This document shows positions 45,913-57,622 of a stretch of DNA of 64,000 nucleotides, piece by piece. The first letter of the stretch is position 1; each line of letters opens with the position of its first letter. Under the pieces are notes generated by a model. That model made no database searches, was not told the DNA's origin, and saw only the letters and a list, made by a program, of their open reading frames with translations. A program made the translations under genes and the position numbers. The stretch covers positions 1 to 64,000 of the forward strand of contig CAZEZP010000012.1 of the NCBI GenBank assembly GCA_964516435.1, given 5' to 3'. Source of the DNA: HGW-17 sp964516435. GTDB lineage: Bacteria > Myxococcota_A > Polyangia > HGW-17.

Positions 45913-46470
45913 ATGAGATATGCATGGCTCTTTCTCGTGATGTTCGTCCTTCCGGCATGCTCCACCGAAAAGCACAAGGCGGCCGCGCAGAACAACAGAC
46001 TGGTGGCCATCCACGGCGAGGTGGTCAGGGCCGTCACCGAACTGGACGTTACCAAGAAGGACAACGCCAGGTTCGTGACGCAACTGGAAAATACCATCAA
46101 AGTCATCAAAAACCAAAACAAAGAACTCGCCGCCGTGAAGGTTCTGCCGCGGCTGCAGGAAGTGAAATCCCTGCTGGAAACGGGTCTGTCGGACCTGGAA
46201 AAGGGCTACGGCGAAGTGCTGGAACTCTTCAAGAACGAGAAATATGCGGAAGCCAAGACCCGGCTCGAGGCGGTGGAGAAGGGATTCCAGGAAACCACAC
46301 GGCGGCTGCAGGAACTGCAGGCGCAAGTGGCCAAGTCCTATGACATTCCGGTCACGGAACCGGCCCCCGTCTCCCCGGCCGCCGACATGCCTGCACCGGC
46401 CGACATGCCCGCCGAACCCGCTGCCGACATGCCTGCACCGGCCGACATGCCCGCCGGACCCGGCATGTGA
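45913..46470 (+). CDS. Small helical lipoprotein with MPAPAD repeats
   Basis: 185 residues. Signal peptide with VLPAC lipobox. The mature part (about residues 20-145) is helical and Lys/Glu-rich, probably a coiled coil. The C-terminal 40 residues are a low-complexity Pro/Ala tail with repeated ADMPA(P/E) units, likely an extended spacer that spans the periplasm or contacts peptidoglycan (inference). AGGAGG lies five bases upstream. Function unknown. Confidence 0.75.
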   Translation: MRYAWLFLVMFVLPACSTEKHKAAAQNNRLVAIHGEVVRAVTELDVTKKDNARFVTQLENTIKVIKNQNKELAAVKVLPRLQEVKSLLETGLSDLEKGYGEVLELFKNEKYAEAKTRLEAVEKGFQETTRRLQELQAQVAKSYDIPVTEPAPVSPAADMPAPADMPAEPAADMPAPADMPAGPGM

Positions 46471-46503
46471 TTTCACCGTTTCATCGATTTCAGGGATTCC
46501 CGG

Positions 46504-46863
46504 TCACTTGCGCGCAGGCGCCATCGAAAGCGCGCGCTGGGCGATCATTTCCCGCACGAGGGCGCAGGCGTCACGGATGGCCGGATTCTTGAGCGAAAGA
46601 TACGTGACGCGGCCGTGGGGCCGGCTGACGATGATTCCCGCATCCCGCAGGATGGCCAGGTGCTGGGAGAGGTTCGCCTTGGAGATGCCCACGATCTTCT
46701 GAAGTTCCCGCTGCTCCACCTCCCCTTCCACCTGCTCCAGGACCACCACGATCCGGAAACGGTGCCGGTTGGCCAGCGTCTTGAGGAAATTCACCTGGGA
46801 TTCCAGGACATCTTCGTTCTTCTGGAGATAGGACTGGATGTGCTCGACGCGCGATGTTTTCAT
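46504..46863 (-). CDS. ArsR-type (SmtB/ArsR) winged-helix regulator
   Basis: 119 residues. NFLKTLANRHRFRIVVVLEQ, EGEVEQRELQKIVGISKANLSQHLAILRDAGI and RPHGRVTYLSLKNPAIRD form a winged helix as in ArsR-family repressors. The N-terminal 30 residues are helical and not typical. No Cys pair is present in the recognition region, so metalloid sensing is not expected, unlike arsR at 20552. The start lacks a good ribosome site; a TTG six codons upstream is an alternative. Confidence 0.75.
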   Translation of the reverse strand: MKTSRVEHIQSYLQKNEDVLESQVNFLKTLANRHRFRIVVVLEQVEGEVEQRELQKIVGISKANLSQHLAILRDAGIIVSRPHGRVTYLSLKNPAIRDACALVREMIAQRALSMAPARK

Positions 46864-46970
46864 GGTTGCGGTTTTTAGCAACTTTATCGCAAAGCGTCAA
46901 TGCGCATGGAAACGGTTTTTTCACTCGGGCCTGCGCCAGTGGCGCGTCTGTGCACCGCGAGGGGATGCCT

Positions 46971-48536
46971 TCAGCGGCTCGAGCGCGAAATCGGCTTCTG
47001 GACGGCTGGGGCAGGCCGAGGAGATTTCCGGGCGGCCGGCACGGCACGGGAAGGCTTCTGGCCCGACGGCGGCCCCGGATCCTTTTTTCCGGGAACCGAG
47101 CCGGCAGCGGACCCGACGGCACGGGAGACGCCCAGCCCCTCCGTCTCGGCCGAATCCAGCAGCCGCCCCCACTCTTCCACCTGGCGCGAAAACTCGGACA
47201 GGGACTCGGCGGGAAGCGGCGGCAGCCGCGAAGAGGACAGGGCATACAGGGAAACCGGCTGTCCGTTCTGCACGAGCGCGATTCCCACGCCGTTGCGGTC
47301 CGGGGTGGTTCCGGAAAATCCCGCCGTTCCCAGCACCTGCCGGCGGATCACGCTCGCCCCCGGCCGGATTTCGCTGGCGATGGAACCCAGTTGATAATAG
47401 GTGGCGCGAACGCCATCCTCGTGCTCCACCACCACCCGCCGGCCCAGAGGCCCCGCCCAGCCGGATTCCACCACGCGCCCGGCGGCCAGCGCCCATACGG
47501 GCGGATTGCGGCGGGCGGGAAACACCACGCCGCCCGTGCGCGGGTCGGGTTCCGCCGGCGCATCCCCGGGCAGGGGCCGCGCCAGAAAGCGCCGGAAGAA
47601 CGACAGCCCATCGGAGGTGTAGTAATTGCCCGACGGCCCGCGGAACACCCGGTAGACCCCCTTCCGGCGCGTTTCCACGGAAACCGCCAGCAGCGCGCCG
47701 TACCCCAGGAAACGCTTGCCCATGGTCTTCTTTTCCACCAGCAGGCGGACAGTGTCGCCCGAGGCGATGTCACCGGGCTCCAGTTCGTCGCGCAAAAGCG
47801 CCTGTACCATCCGGGCCAGTTGCGCATCCTCGCCCACGCCCTCGAAGGCCGACTGCAGGGTGGAAGACACGCGCACCCCCACCAGATGCAAAGCCACCCG
47901 CACGGGTGTGTCCACCCGCTGTACGGCAAACCCCTTGGCCGTCCGCTGCGCCACGAATTTCAGGTTGGCCGCGTACTGGTACTCGAAGGCATAGATCCGC
48001 GTCCCGTCCGCGCTCATCTGGATGGTGAACATCTGCCCCGGTTGCGCCCGGGCGAAGTTGAAGACGTTGCGGCTCTCGAAAGCGGCGATCAGCCGGCGCG
48101 CCTCGGCCAGATCCACGCCGTTGCGCGTGAGGCTCTGGGTGAACTTCTCCTTCTTCTGCACGCGCCCCGTCACCGTACGGGCCGACAGCTGCTCGCGCAC
48201 CAGCACGTCCTCCGGCGTCTCGCCCGTGAGTTCCGCGGGAACCTGCAGATTCAACTGCGCTCCGGGGGCATCTCCGGAATTTCCGGCGGATGGCGCCGCG
48301 GCCAGTTCCGAACGAACGGGCGCATTCTGCTGCACCGTCTGGTCGATTTTCTTCTTCACGCTGGAGCAGGAAGCTGGCGAAAACACGAAGACGTACAGGT
48401 ACATGGCCGCCAATGCGCCAAAAACCATCAGGAACCGGCGCAACTGCTTCCTCCACGCGGGTTCTTCGGGAGGCAGCAGGGGGCTTTCGTGCAGCAGGGA
48501 TCTTCGGTACCGTCGGTTTCGCATCCTGGTGTGCAT
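46971..48536 (-). CDS. Membrane-anchored LytM/M23-like protein with lost catalytic residues
   Basis: 521 residues. A short cytoplasmic part and one transmembrane helix (about 36-57) put the rest in the periplasm. Residues about 100-280 resemble the OapA/LysM-linked region of M23 endopeptidases (QSLTRNGVDLAEARRLIAAF). The M23-like domain has GRVVESGWAGPLGRRVVVEHEDGVRATYYQL, where the catalytic H-x-H is replaced by Y-Q and the upstream zinc ligands are not visible. Degenerate relatives such as EnvC and NlpD activate amidases, so that role is possible. A basic Pro/Ser tail follows. Start uncertain (48524 also possible). Confidence 0.75.
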   Translation of the reverse strand: MHTRMRNRRYRRSLLHESPLLPPEEPAWRKQLRRFLMVFGALAAMYLYVFVFSPASCSSVKKKIDQTVQQNAPVRSELAAAPSAGNSGDAPGAQLNLQVPAELTGETPEDVLVREQLSARTVTGRVQKKEKFTQSLTRNGVDLAEARRLIAAFESRNVFNFARAQPGQMFTIQMSADGTRIYAFEYQYAANLKFVAQRTAKGFAVQRVDTPVRVALHLVGVRVSSTLQSAFEGVGEDAQLARMVQALLRDELEPGDIASGDTVRLLVEKKTMGKRFLGYGALLAVSVETRRKGVYRVFRGPSGNYYTSDGLSFFRRFLARPLPGDAPAEPDPRTGGVVFPARRNPPVWALAAGRVVESGWAGPLGRRVVVEHEDGVRATYYQLGSIASEIRPGASVIRRQVLGTAGFSGTTPDRNGVGIALVQNGQPVSLYALSSSRLPPLPAESLSEFSRQVEEWGRLLDSAETEGLGVSRAVGSAAGSVPGKKDPGPPSGQKPSRAVPAARKSPRPAPAVQKPISRSSR

Positions 48537-48639
48537 CCTAGTCGAAACAAGGCTTTTCGCAAGTTTTGACGACCCGGAAACCACTTTGATCCTTGACCAT
48601 CATCCAGGGCCGCCATCCATCCTTCGCACCACCTTCGCC

Positions 48640-49968
48640 TCAGAAGATGTTGGGCGTGATGCCGCGCTGCACGTAGTGGCGGTAGTGCAGGTTCACGGCC
48701 AGGGCGAAAAGCGTCTCGGCGGGCTGGCGCCACGCGCCCGGGCGCAGGAGCACGCGGCGCAGGATGGAAGGCAGGGAAAACACGCGGCGGTTGAGCCACC
48801 AGTACATCTCCGTGAGCTTCTCGGGCTCGATGCGCTCGGGGCGGTGCACGCAGCGGGTGCCGTCGTAGAGCCGGTAATTCTCGTGCAGAAGCCGTCCCTG
48901 CGCCTTGAATTCCTCGTAGAGCTCGCTGCCGGGCATGGGCGTGAGGATGTAGAAGCGGGGAATGGGGATGCGCGCCTCCTCCACGAACCGGGCCGTATCG
49001 CGGATGCTCTCCTCGGTGTCGGAATCGAGCCCCACCATCATCTCGGTCGAAGGCATGATGCCGGCCGCAGCGATGCGTTCGAGCAGTTCCCTGTGCTCGC
49101 TCACCTTGACCCACTTCTTGTTGAGCCTGTCGAGCCCCTCCTGGGTGATGCTCTCCAGGCCGAAACTGAGGATGTTGCAGCCCGAATCGGCCACCTTCCG
49201 GAGCAGTTTCGGATTGCGCGCGAGGTTGAGCGAGCACTGCGAAGCCCAGGTCATCCTGAGCGGGGCGATGCGGTCCACCAGCGCCTCGAGATAGCCGGGG
49301 TTGCCCACGATGTTGTCGTCGATGAGGTAGAACGAGGAAAAGCCCAGTTCCTTCACACGGTGAATGTCGCGCATGACCTCGTCCACGGGACGGGTCATGT
49401 AGCGCCCCCTGTAGATGCAGGCGATGGAGCAGAACGAGCACAGATGCGGACAGCCGCGCCCGGCCTGCACCGGCAGCATGGTGCCGATGGGCTTTTCCAG
49501 CAGCAACTCGTAGCGGGGCACCGGCAGTCCGGCCAGATCCTCCACCGGCTCGTCGTAGCGGGGGGCGATGCGCCCGTCGCGCTCGAAGTCCGCGAGCAGT
49601 TTCGGCCAGGATTTCTCGGCATCCCCTATGACCACGGAATCGAGCCCCTGCTCCAGGATTTGGTCGGGCACCATGGAGGCCATGTAGCCGCCCATGAACA
49701 CGATCTTGCCCCGGCGCTTGAATTCGGCGGCGATCTCCAGCGCCCGGAAGACGGCGTGCCCCATCGCGCCGATGCCCACCAGGTCCGCGTCCGTATCGAA
49801 GGGGACGTCGTCGACCACCTCGATGCACACCTCCACCTGCCAGTGCGGCGGCGTCATGGCCGCCAGGAGCGGGAACACCAGGCCGGGGAGGTGGATTTTC
49901 CTCTGCTTGCACAGGGACTTTCCGTCGCCGGCATACTGCGAGGGCTGGATGAAGAGGACCTTAGGCAT
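48640..49968 (-). CDS. Cobalamin-type radical SAM protein (first of a pair)
   Basis: 442 residues. Residues about 1-130 resemble a cobalamin-binding Rossmann domain (GIGAMGHAVFRALEIAAEFK, VFMGGYMASMVPDQIL). Residues C173, C177 and C180 form CxxxCxxC for the [4Fe-4S] cluster, with FYLIDDNIVGN and SFGLESITQEGLDRLNKK after it, as in the BchE/HpnP-like B12 radical SAM class. Such enzymes methylate unactivated carbons or form rings. Its start overlaps the end of the next upstream gene by eight bases. It is the last of five coupled genes. Confidence 0.85.
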   Translation of the reverse strand: MPKVLFIQPSQYAGDGKSLCKQRKIHLPGLVFPLLAAMTPPHWQVEVCIEVVDDVPFDTDADLVGIGAMGHAVFRALEIAAEFKRRGKIVFMGGYMASMVPDQILEQGLDSVVIGDAEKSWPKLLADFERDGRIAPRYDEPVEDLAGLPVPRYELLLEKPIGTMLPVQAGRGCPHLCSFCSIACIYRGRYMTRPVDEVMRDIHRVKELGFSSFYLIDDNIVGNPGYLEALVDRIAPLRMTWASQCSLNLARNPKLLRKVADSGCNILSFGLESITQEGLDRLNKKWVKVSEHRELLERIAAAGIMPSTEMMVGLDSDTEESIRDTARFVEEARIPIPRFYILTPMPGSELYEEFKAQGRLLHENYRLYDGTRCVHRPERIEPEKLTEMYWWLNRRVFSLPSILRRVLLRPGAWRQPAETLFALAVNLHYRHYVQRGITPNIF

Positions 49969-51328
49969 GGCGGGCCTCGCGCATCTTCTGCACGTACTGC
50001 CGGTGCACGGCCCAGGTGCCCTTGATCATCTTCCAGAGCATCGCCGGCGGGTACTGCAGGTGGGACCTGAGCACGGACGGCCGGTACAGCACGGTCTCAT
50101 AGGAGCGGATGATTTCCCTGTAGTAGGCATGCACGCTCATCCGGGACGGACGCACCATGACGTGGGCCAGATCCCACTTGGCGTATTCGCTGCGGTGGAT
50201 CAGCAGGCGCGAGGGATCCACGGTGAAGCCCGTTCCGGGAAGCGGCGTCAACGGCTGCAGGTTGACGTAGCGGATGTCCAGTTCCACGAGTTTCCTGCGC
50301 AGGAAATCGAAATCCTCGTGCGACCAGTCGGGATTGAGGATGAGCGTGGCGTAGCAGTCCACGCCGTGCCGGTGCAGGATATGGATGGCTTCCTCGTTGG
50401 TATGGGGATCCGTGCCCTTGTCGTAGGCGGCCAGTTCGGCGGCATTGAAACTCTCGAGCCCCACGATGGCCGTGCGCAGGCCCAGGCGGGCGAAGCGCGC
50501 GATCAGGTTGGGATTCTTCACGATGAAATCGGCGCGTCCGTAGACCAGGTAGCGCTTGCGGATGCCCCGGCGCTCCAGCCCGTCGCAGAACGCCTCGATG
50601 CGCGCGCGGGAAACGAGGAAGTCGTCGTCCACGATGTAGATTTCGGTCTGCTCGATCTCCTCGAGCTCGTCGAGGACGTCCTCCACGGGCCGCGCGTGGA
50701 AGCGGTCCCCGGTGATCTGCCGGCAGAAGCAGAAGTTGCACGTGAACGGGCATCCGAAGGCGCTCTTCACCAGCGCCACGCGGTCGTGGAAAATGTAGAA
50801 ATACCGGTCGCGGTAGGGGCGGTTCAGATCGCGCCGCGGCCGCACCCACGAAAACTCGTGGGGCGGAAGCGTTCGCGGGTCCGCCACCTCCCAGGTCGAG
50901 AGTACGCCCGGAGGCACGTCCCCGCGGCCCAGGAGCGCATGCTCGACCAGTTTCGGAAACACGGACACGGCGTTGCGCACCACGCGGAAATCCACCGCGG
51001 CGTCCATGAGATCCTCGGGCAGGACCTCCACGTGCACGCCCCCGGCCACCGTGACGCAGAGAGGATCGAAGCGCTTGGCTTCCTGGCAGATGCGCTTCAT
51101 CTCGGGCACGTTGGTGATGTACCCCGTGACGCAGACCATCCGGGGCCGGTATTTTTCCAGGAAATGGCGCAAGTCGCGCCGGTCGAGGATCAGGTCCGCG
51201 AGCACCGGCGTGCATTCCGGCGGCAGCAGCGCCGCCATTTCCTCCAGTTCCAGCGGCTCGACCAGCATCACGTGCTGCAGTCCGATGGTTTCGGGGTCGG
51301 GACGGGGACGGACGAACAGGACGTTCAT
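49961..51328 (-). CDS. Cobalamin-type radical SAM protein (second of a pair)
   Basis: 455 residues. The N-terminal part (about 1-160) is a B12-binding-type Rossmann domain (VCVTGYITNVPEMKRICQEA, VTVAGGVHVEVLP). C193, C197 and C200 form CxxxCxxC, followed by EIYIVDDDFLV and IVGLESFNAAELAAYDKG. It is clearly different in sequence from the neighbouring radical SAM protein, so the pair probably catalyses two separate steps. It is coupled on both sides (ATGA with the upstream gene, eight-base overlap downstream). Confidence 0.85.
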   Translation of the reverse strand: MNVLFVRPRPDPETIGLQHVMLVEPLELEEMAALLPPECTPVLADLILDRRDLRHFLEKYRPRMVCVTGYITNVPEMKRICQEAKRFDPLCVTVAGGVHVEVLPEDLMDAAVDFRVVRNAVSVFPKLVEHALLGRGDVPPGVLSTWEVADPRTLPPHEFSWVRPRRDLNRPYRDRYFYIFHDRVALVKSAFGCPFTCNFCFCRQITGDRFHARPVEDVLDELEEIEQTEIYIVDDDFLVSRARIEAFCDGLERRGIRKRYLVYGRADFIVKNPNLIARFARLGLRTAIVGLESFNAAELAAYDKGTDPHTNEEAIHILHRHGVDCYATLILNPDWSHEDFDFLRRKLVELDIRYVNLQPLTPLPGTGFTVDPSRLLIHRSEYAKWDLAHVMVRPSRMSVHAYYREIIRSYETVLYRPSVLRSHLQYPPAMLWKMIKGTWAVHRQYVQKMREARHA

Positions 51329-52371
51329 GGCGCAGAATCCTTTGTAGGGACGTCTTGCACGAAGACGCGGTGCTCCTCGACCTCGCGCCGGTAGGAGAGC
51401 AGCGGCGCGAACGCGTGCAGTAGCGCGCGGAGGACGGCATTCGGATGGGAGGCGGCCATGCGCCGGGGCTCGAGCCGGCCGCCCAGGCGCAACTTTGGCA
51501 CCTCGGCGGTCTGGCCGAAATCCAGAAAGCGCGCGTTCCGGGCGATGGCGCGCTCGAGCACGCACGTGGTGATGTAGAAATAGAGGTTTTCCTGGCGTTG
51601 CGCCCGCGGCGGCATGCCGCCCATGAAGAAAGCCGCCCGGCCGTCCTGCTCCAGCAGGATGAACCAGCCCAGCAGCCGCCCTTCCCGGAAAATCGAGGTG
51701 AGTTCGAATGCCGGAGCCGGCAGGTTCACGAAGAACGGCAGGGGCAGGGTTTCCAGTTTCGCCTCGCTTTCGGCCAGCACGGCCCGATAGCCGTCGTAAT
51801 GCGCCTGCGTGAAGGCATCGCAGGCCGTGGTCGCGCGCTCGACGCCGGAAAAGGCCGAGCGGATGCGGAAAAAGCGCCGGCGATAGTCCGAACGCAGGCT
51901 GGCCGCGTATTCCTCGAGGCTCTTCCAGGCCACGTCCATGACCACGGTGGGCAGCGTGTCGCCGGCGGCCATGGCGGCCGGCACGGGAAATCCAGGCGGC
52001 AGGTTGAGCGCCAGAAACAGCCCGCGCTCCACGAGGCGCACCTCTTCCAGCAGCCGGGCGGCGTGCGGTGCATCACCCACGAGTCCGGATGCGCTCACGG
52101 AAGCCGGAATGCCGCAGACGGCGATGGACGGCGCCCATGAAACGGGTAAGCGGACTGGAAAATATGTGAGCACATCGATGGGCAGGGTGTACACCACGGC
52201 GCCCGCCCGCAGCTTATTCCCTATATGCCAGGTGTAGTAGCGCTGAGCACAATGATGTGTAGCATGCGTATAAGACAAAAAGGCCCGCGTCTGCCAATGG
52301 CATCCGGCCAGGGCATCCCAGCCGTCCGGCAGGGTTTGGGGCGTTTCGTGGCGCGTCAGGTGGCCGCTCAT
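51325..52371 (-). CDS. GNAT/FemAB-like acyltransferase
   Basis: 348 residues. The C-terminal two thirds resemble the BioF2/FemAB-type acetyltransferase fold: WKSLEEYAASLRSDYRRRFFRIRSAF, LTSIFREGRLLGWFILLEQDG, ARNARFLDFGQTAEVPKLRLGG. Such proteins join acyl or aminoacyl groups to amines. The first 75 residues have different codon use from the rest (more AT-rich at about 52140-52290). It overlaps its neighbours by four bases on each side. Substrate unknown. Confidence 0.65.
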   Translation of the reverse strand: MSGHLTRHETPQTLPDGWDALAGCHWQTRAFLSYTHATHHCAQRYYTWHIGNKLRAGAVVYTLPIDVLTYFPVRLPVSWAPSIAVCGIPASVSASGLVGDAPHAARLLEEVRLVERGLFLALNLPPGFPVPAAMAAGDTLPTVVMDVAWKSLEEYAASLRSDYRRRFFRIRSAFSGVERATTACDAFTQAHYDGYRAVLAESEAKLETLPLPFFVNLPAPAFELTSIFREGRLLGWFILLEQDGRAAFFMGGMPPRAQRQENLYFYITTCVLERAIARNARFLDFGQTAEVPKLRLGGRLEPRRMAASHPNAVLRALLHAFAPLLSYRREVEEHRVFVQDVPTKDSAP

Positions 52372-53555
52372 GGCGCATCCTCGAAGACGACGTAGCGCCG
52401 GTAGGGCTCGGGCGCCTGGCCGAAAGCCGCTTCCAGCAGGCGCCGCGTCATGGTGATGCTGGGAACGTTCTCCTCGAAGATGAACCCGCCTTCAGTATGG
52501 GAAAAACCGCGCAGGTACTGGATGCCGGTGAAGGCGCGGATGAGGGCTTCCACCACCCCGGCCTTGCGGTGGGATTCGCGCACGGCGATCTCGGTGAGCC
52601 GCACGGTGTCGATGGGCGCGGTCTGGCGCAGAAGCCGGTGCGCGGAAGCCTGGATTCCGGAAAGCCGGGAAACCGCCCGCGGACGCGGGCGCGGAACGGT
52701 GTGGGCAGCATGGTAGAAAAGCACGTGGCGCAGGCCCAGCGGCTCTCCGGGCCCCACCAACTGGTTGAAGTCCGGATACCACAGCAGGAAACCCACGGCC
52801 CGGCCGTCCTCCTCGGCGAACAGCAGATTCTCCTCCTTGAGCAGGAAGCGGAACGGATGGAACAGTTCGTAGTCCTCTTCGGGCGTGCGGTCCGTCCAGT
52901 ACGGATGCTGCTGGAAACAGGCATTGTTGAGTTCGGTGTAGAGCGCGATCTCCTCGCGCAGGCGGCGCCGGTCCATGGGGCGCACCCGGATGCGGGAAGG
53001 CTCCGGATGGGCGGCGCGGCGCAGGCGGTTCTCCTTCCAGAGGCGGTAGAACGATTCGTTGTGGAATCGGAAGGAAACCATGGAATGCGCCTGCATGTCG
53101 GCGAAGTAGTCCAGATACCAGGGCGGCGTGTAGGGAAGGCCGAACACGGGGGGCTCGTCGAAACGCGAAGCCAGGAAGCCGGCGGCATAATTGAGATGCC
53201 CGCACAGCCCGACCACCAGGCGGTGCGCATCGGGGGCGAAGGCGCGCGCCGCCGCGCGGATGCAGCCGGAAACCCTCGAGAGCCCGGCGATGGCCTCGAA
53301 GAAGGCCACCTGCACCGTGCCGGGCATGTTCGCATCGGCGATCAGGGAAAACCGGCCCACCGGGTGGGCACCGCACAGGATCAGGCGGCTCTCCACGCGG
53401 GCGTGCCGGTAGAAGACACTCGCCGGCCGCGCCAGGAGATGCACGAGGTCCTCCTCCGTGGAGCGGGCGAAGGGATTGCCGGCATACACCGCCGCGGGAA
53501 TGTCGAGAAAGCGTTTCCAGTCCGAACGGCTTTCGACGCGCTGCGTGCGGATCAT
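52368..53555 (-). CDS. GNAT-family acyltransferase
   Basis: 395 residues. Two GNAT-like halves are suggested: a first part (RFLDIPAAVYAGNPF, VGRFSLIADANMPG) as seen in DAPG-type hydrolase/GNAT families, and a C-terminal GNAT core with LTEIAVRESHRKAGVVEALIRAF as acetyl-CoA-binding loop. It could acylate an amine made by the PLP-type enzyme encoded immediately upstream (inference). The start at 53555 overlaps the upstream stop by four bases. Confidence 0.7.
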   Translation of the reverse strand: MIRTQRVESRSDWKRFLDIPAAVYAGNPFARSTEEDLVHLLARPASVFYRHARVESRLILCGAHPVGRFSLIADANMPGTVQVAFFEAIAGLSRVSGCIRAAARAFAPDAHRLVVGLCGHLNYAAGFLASRFDEPPVFGLPYTPPWYLDYFADMQAHSMVSFRFHNESFYRLWKENRLRRAAHPEPSRIRVRPMDRRRLREEIALYTELNNACFQQHPYWTDRTPEEDYELFHPFRFLLKEENLLFAEEDGRAVGFLLWYPDFNQLVGPGEPLGLRHVLFYHAAHTVPRPRPRAVSRLSGIQASAHRLLRQTAPIDTVRLTEIAVRESHRKAGVVEALIRAFTGIQYLRGFSHTEGGFIFEENVPSITMTRRLLEAAFGQAPEPYRRYVVFEDAP

Positions 53556-54688
53556 GAAAAAATCTCCTCGATGGGCTCGAACCCCAGGAACCGCGTGTGG
53601 GACGAGGCGCAATACGAGCCGGCGATGCACATCACCAGCCACTCGTCCTCCTGCACGCGGGGCAACTGGATGTCATGCGCCAGGAAATCGCGGCTGTAGG
53701 TGGAACTGCCATAGACGGCCGAGGGAACCGTCGGCTCCATGGGCCCCTCGAGGCGGAAAACGGGATGATAGGCATCCTCGGGATACAGAAGCGGCCGGGT
53801 GAACTGGGCGCTGGAGGCGTTGACCCCCACCAGTTGTCGGCCGTTGCGCTCCTTGACGTCGGTCACGCGCACGGCCAGGTAGCCCGCGGTCGCGCCGATG
53901 ATGCGACCGGGCTCCAGCAGCAGGCGGATGGGGCGTCCGGCGCGTTCGGAGACCCGCGCCATGAGTTGAGTGGCCATCTTCCCGTATTCCTCCATGGGGA
54001 ACTCGGGATCCCCGTCTTCCGGGATGCCGAAGCCGCCGCCAAAATCGATGAAATCCAGGTTGGGAAAATGCTGCGCCAGATCGGCCATGACCTCGTAGCA
54101 TTCGCGGTAATAGTCCAGGTCCACGATGTCGGTCCCCAGATACAGGTGCAGGCCCTCGATGAGCGGATCGCCATGCAGTGATTCCAGTTCGTGCAGATCC
54201 AGCCCCAGGCGGCTGTCGCGGCCCAGGAAGTAGCCGCCGTGCGTCTTGCGCGGCGTCACGCGCTCCCCGATGTTGCAGCGCAGCCCCACGGACTCGCCGG
54301 GAAAGAGCCGGCGGAAGCGGCGCAACTGGCTCATGGAATCCAGGTTGATGATGGCACCTTCCGCGTGCACGGCGCGCATGAGCGTCTCGCTCATGCCCGA
54401 AGAGGTGAACACGATTTCGCGGCCGGAATACCCCACTTCCCGGGCGATGCGCAGATGGCCCAGGGAATTGACGAACACGTTGAGGCCGGCCTCGCGCACG
54501 ATGCGCAGAAACGTGCGGTTGGCATTGGCCATGGTGGCGAAATGCACGGATTTCGGTTCATAGGCGATGGCCGCGAAGGCCCGGCAATGGTTCCGGATCT
54601 CGTCGGAATCGTACCAGTAGAAGGGCTCCTCGCGGTGCGCCGCGATTTTCCGGATGCGTTCGATGGCATTGGGAGATGGAAGAATCAT
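53552..54688 (-). CDS. Fold-type III PLP decarboxylase-like protein lacking the PLP lysine
   Basis: 378 residues. The framework of the LysA/ornithine-decarboxylase family is complete: FTSSGMSETLM, NLDSMSQLRRF, LRCNIGERVTP, FIDFGGGFGIPEDG (phosphate-binding), LLEPGRIIGATAG, and C-terminal GSYCASS. However, where the family has YAVKANSN-type sequence with the Schiff-base Lys, this protein has FATMANAN, so M53 replaces the Lys. The codon is ATG where AAG would be expected. It may be a pseudoenzyme, use another chemistry, or reflect a single-base error. First gene of a five-gene coupled set; 102 bases after rpoD. Confidence 0.8.
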   Translation of the reverse strand: MILPSPNAIERIRKIAAHREEPFYWYDSDEIRNHCRAFAAIAYEPKSVHFATMANANRTFLRIVREAGLNVFVNSLGHLRIAREVGYSGREIVFTSSGMSETLMRAVHAEGAIINLDSMSQLRRFRRLFPGESVGLRCNIGERVTPRKTHGGYFLGRDSRLGLDLHELESLHGDPLIEGLHLYLGTDIVDLDYYRECYEVMADLAQHFPNLDFIDFGGGFGIPEDGDPEFPMEEYGKMATQLMARVSERAGRPIRLLLEPGRIIGATAGYLAVRVTDVKERNGRQLVGVNASSAQFTRPLLYPEDAYHPVFRLEGPMEPTVPSAVYGSSTYSRDFLAHDIQLPRVQEDEWLVMCIAGSYCASSHTRFLGFEPIEEIFS

Positions 54689-54790
54689 GGCATGCTCACT
54701 TGAATTCGCTGTCGGGCGGCATGAAGCCGGTTCGGCGTGCTTTTAGCACGAAAGCGGGCCCCGGTGGATGGGAAAAAAACGAGGAAAAGA
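54689..54790 (-). promoter_or_regulatory. Gap between rpoD and the five-gene locus, with a small hairpin
   Basis: Contains a perfect short hairpin, CGTGCT-TTT-AGCACG on the plus strand (54736-54750). There is no T run on the minus strand after it, so it may attenuate rather than end rpoD transcription. No good promoter hexamers were found; the locus might be read through from rpoD. Confidence 0.35.
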
Positions 54791-57622
<2,832 letters not shown>

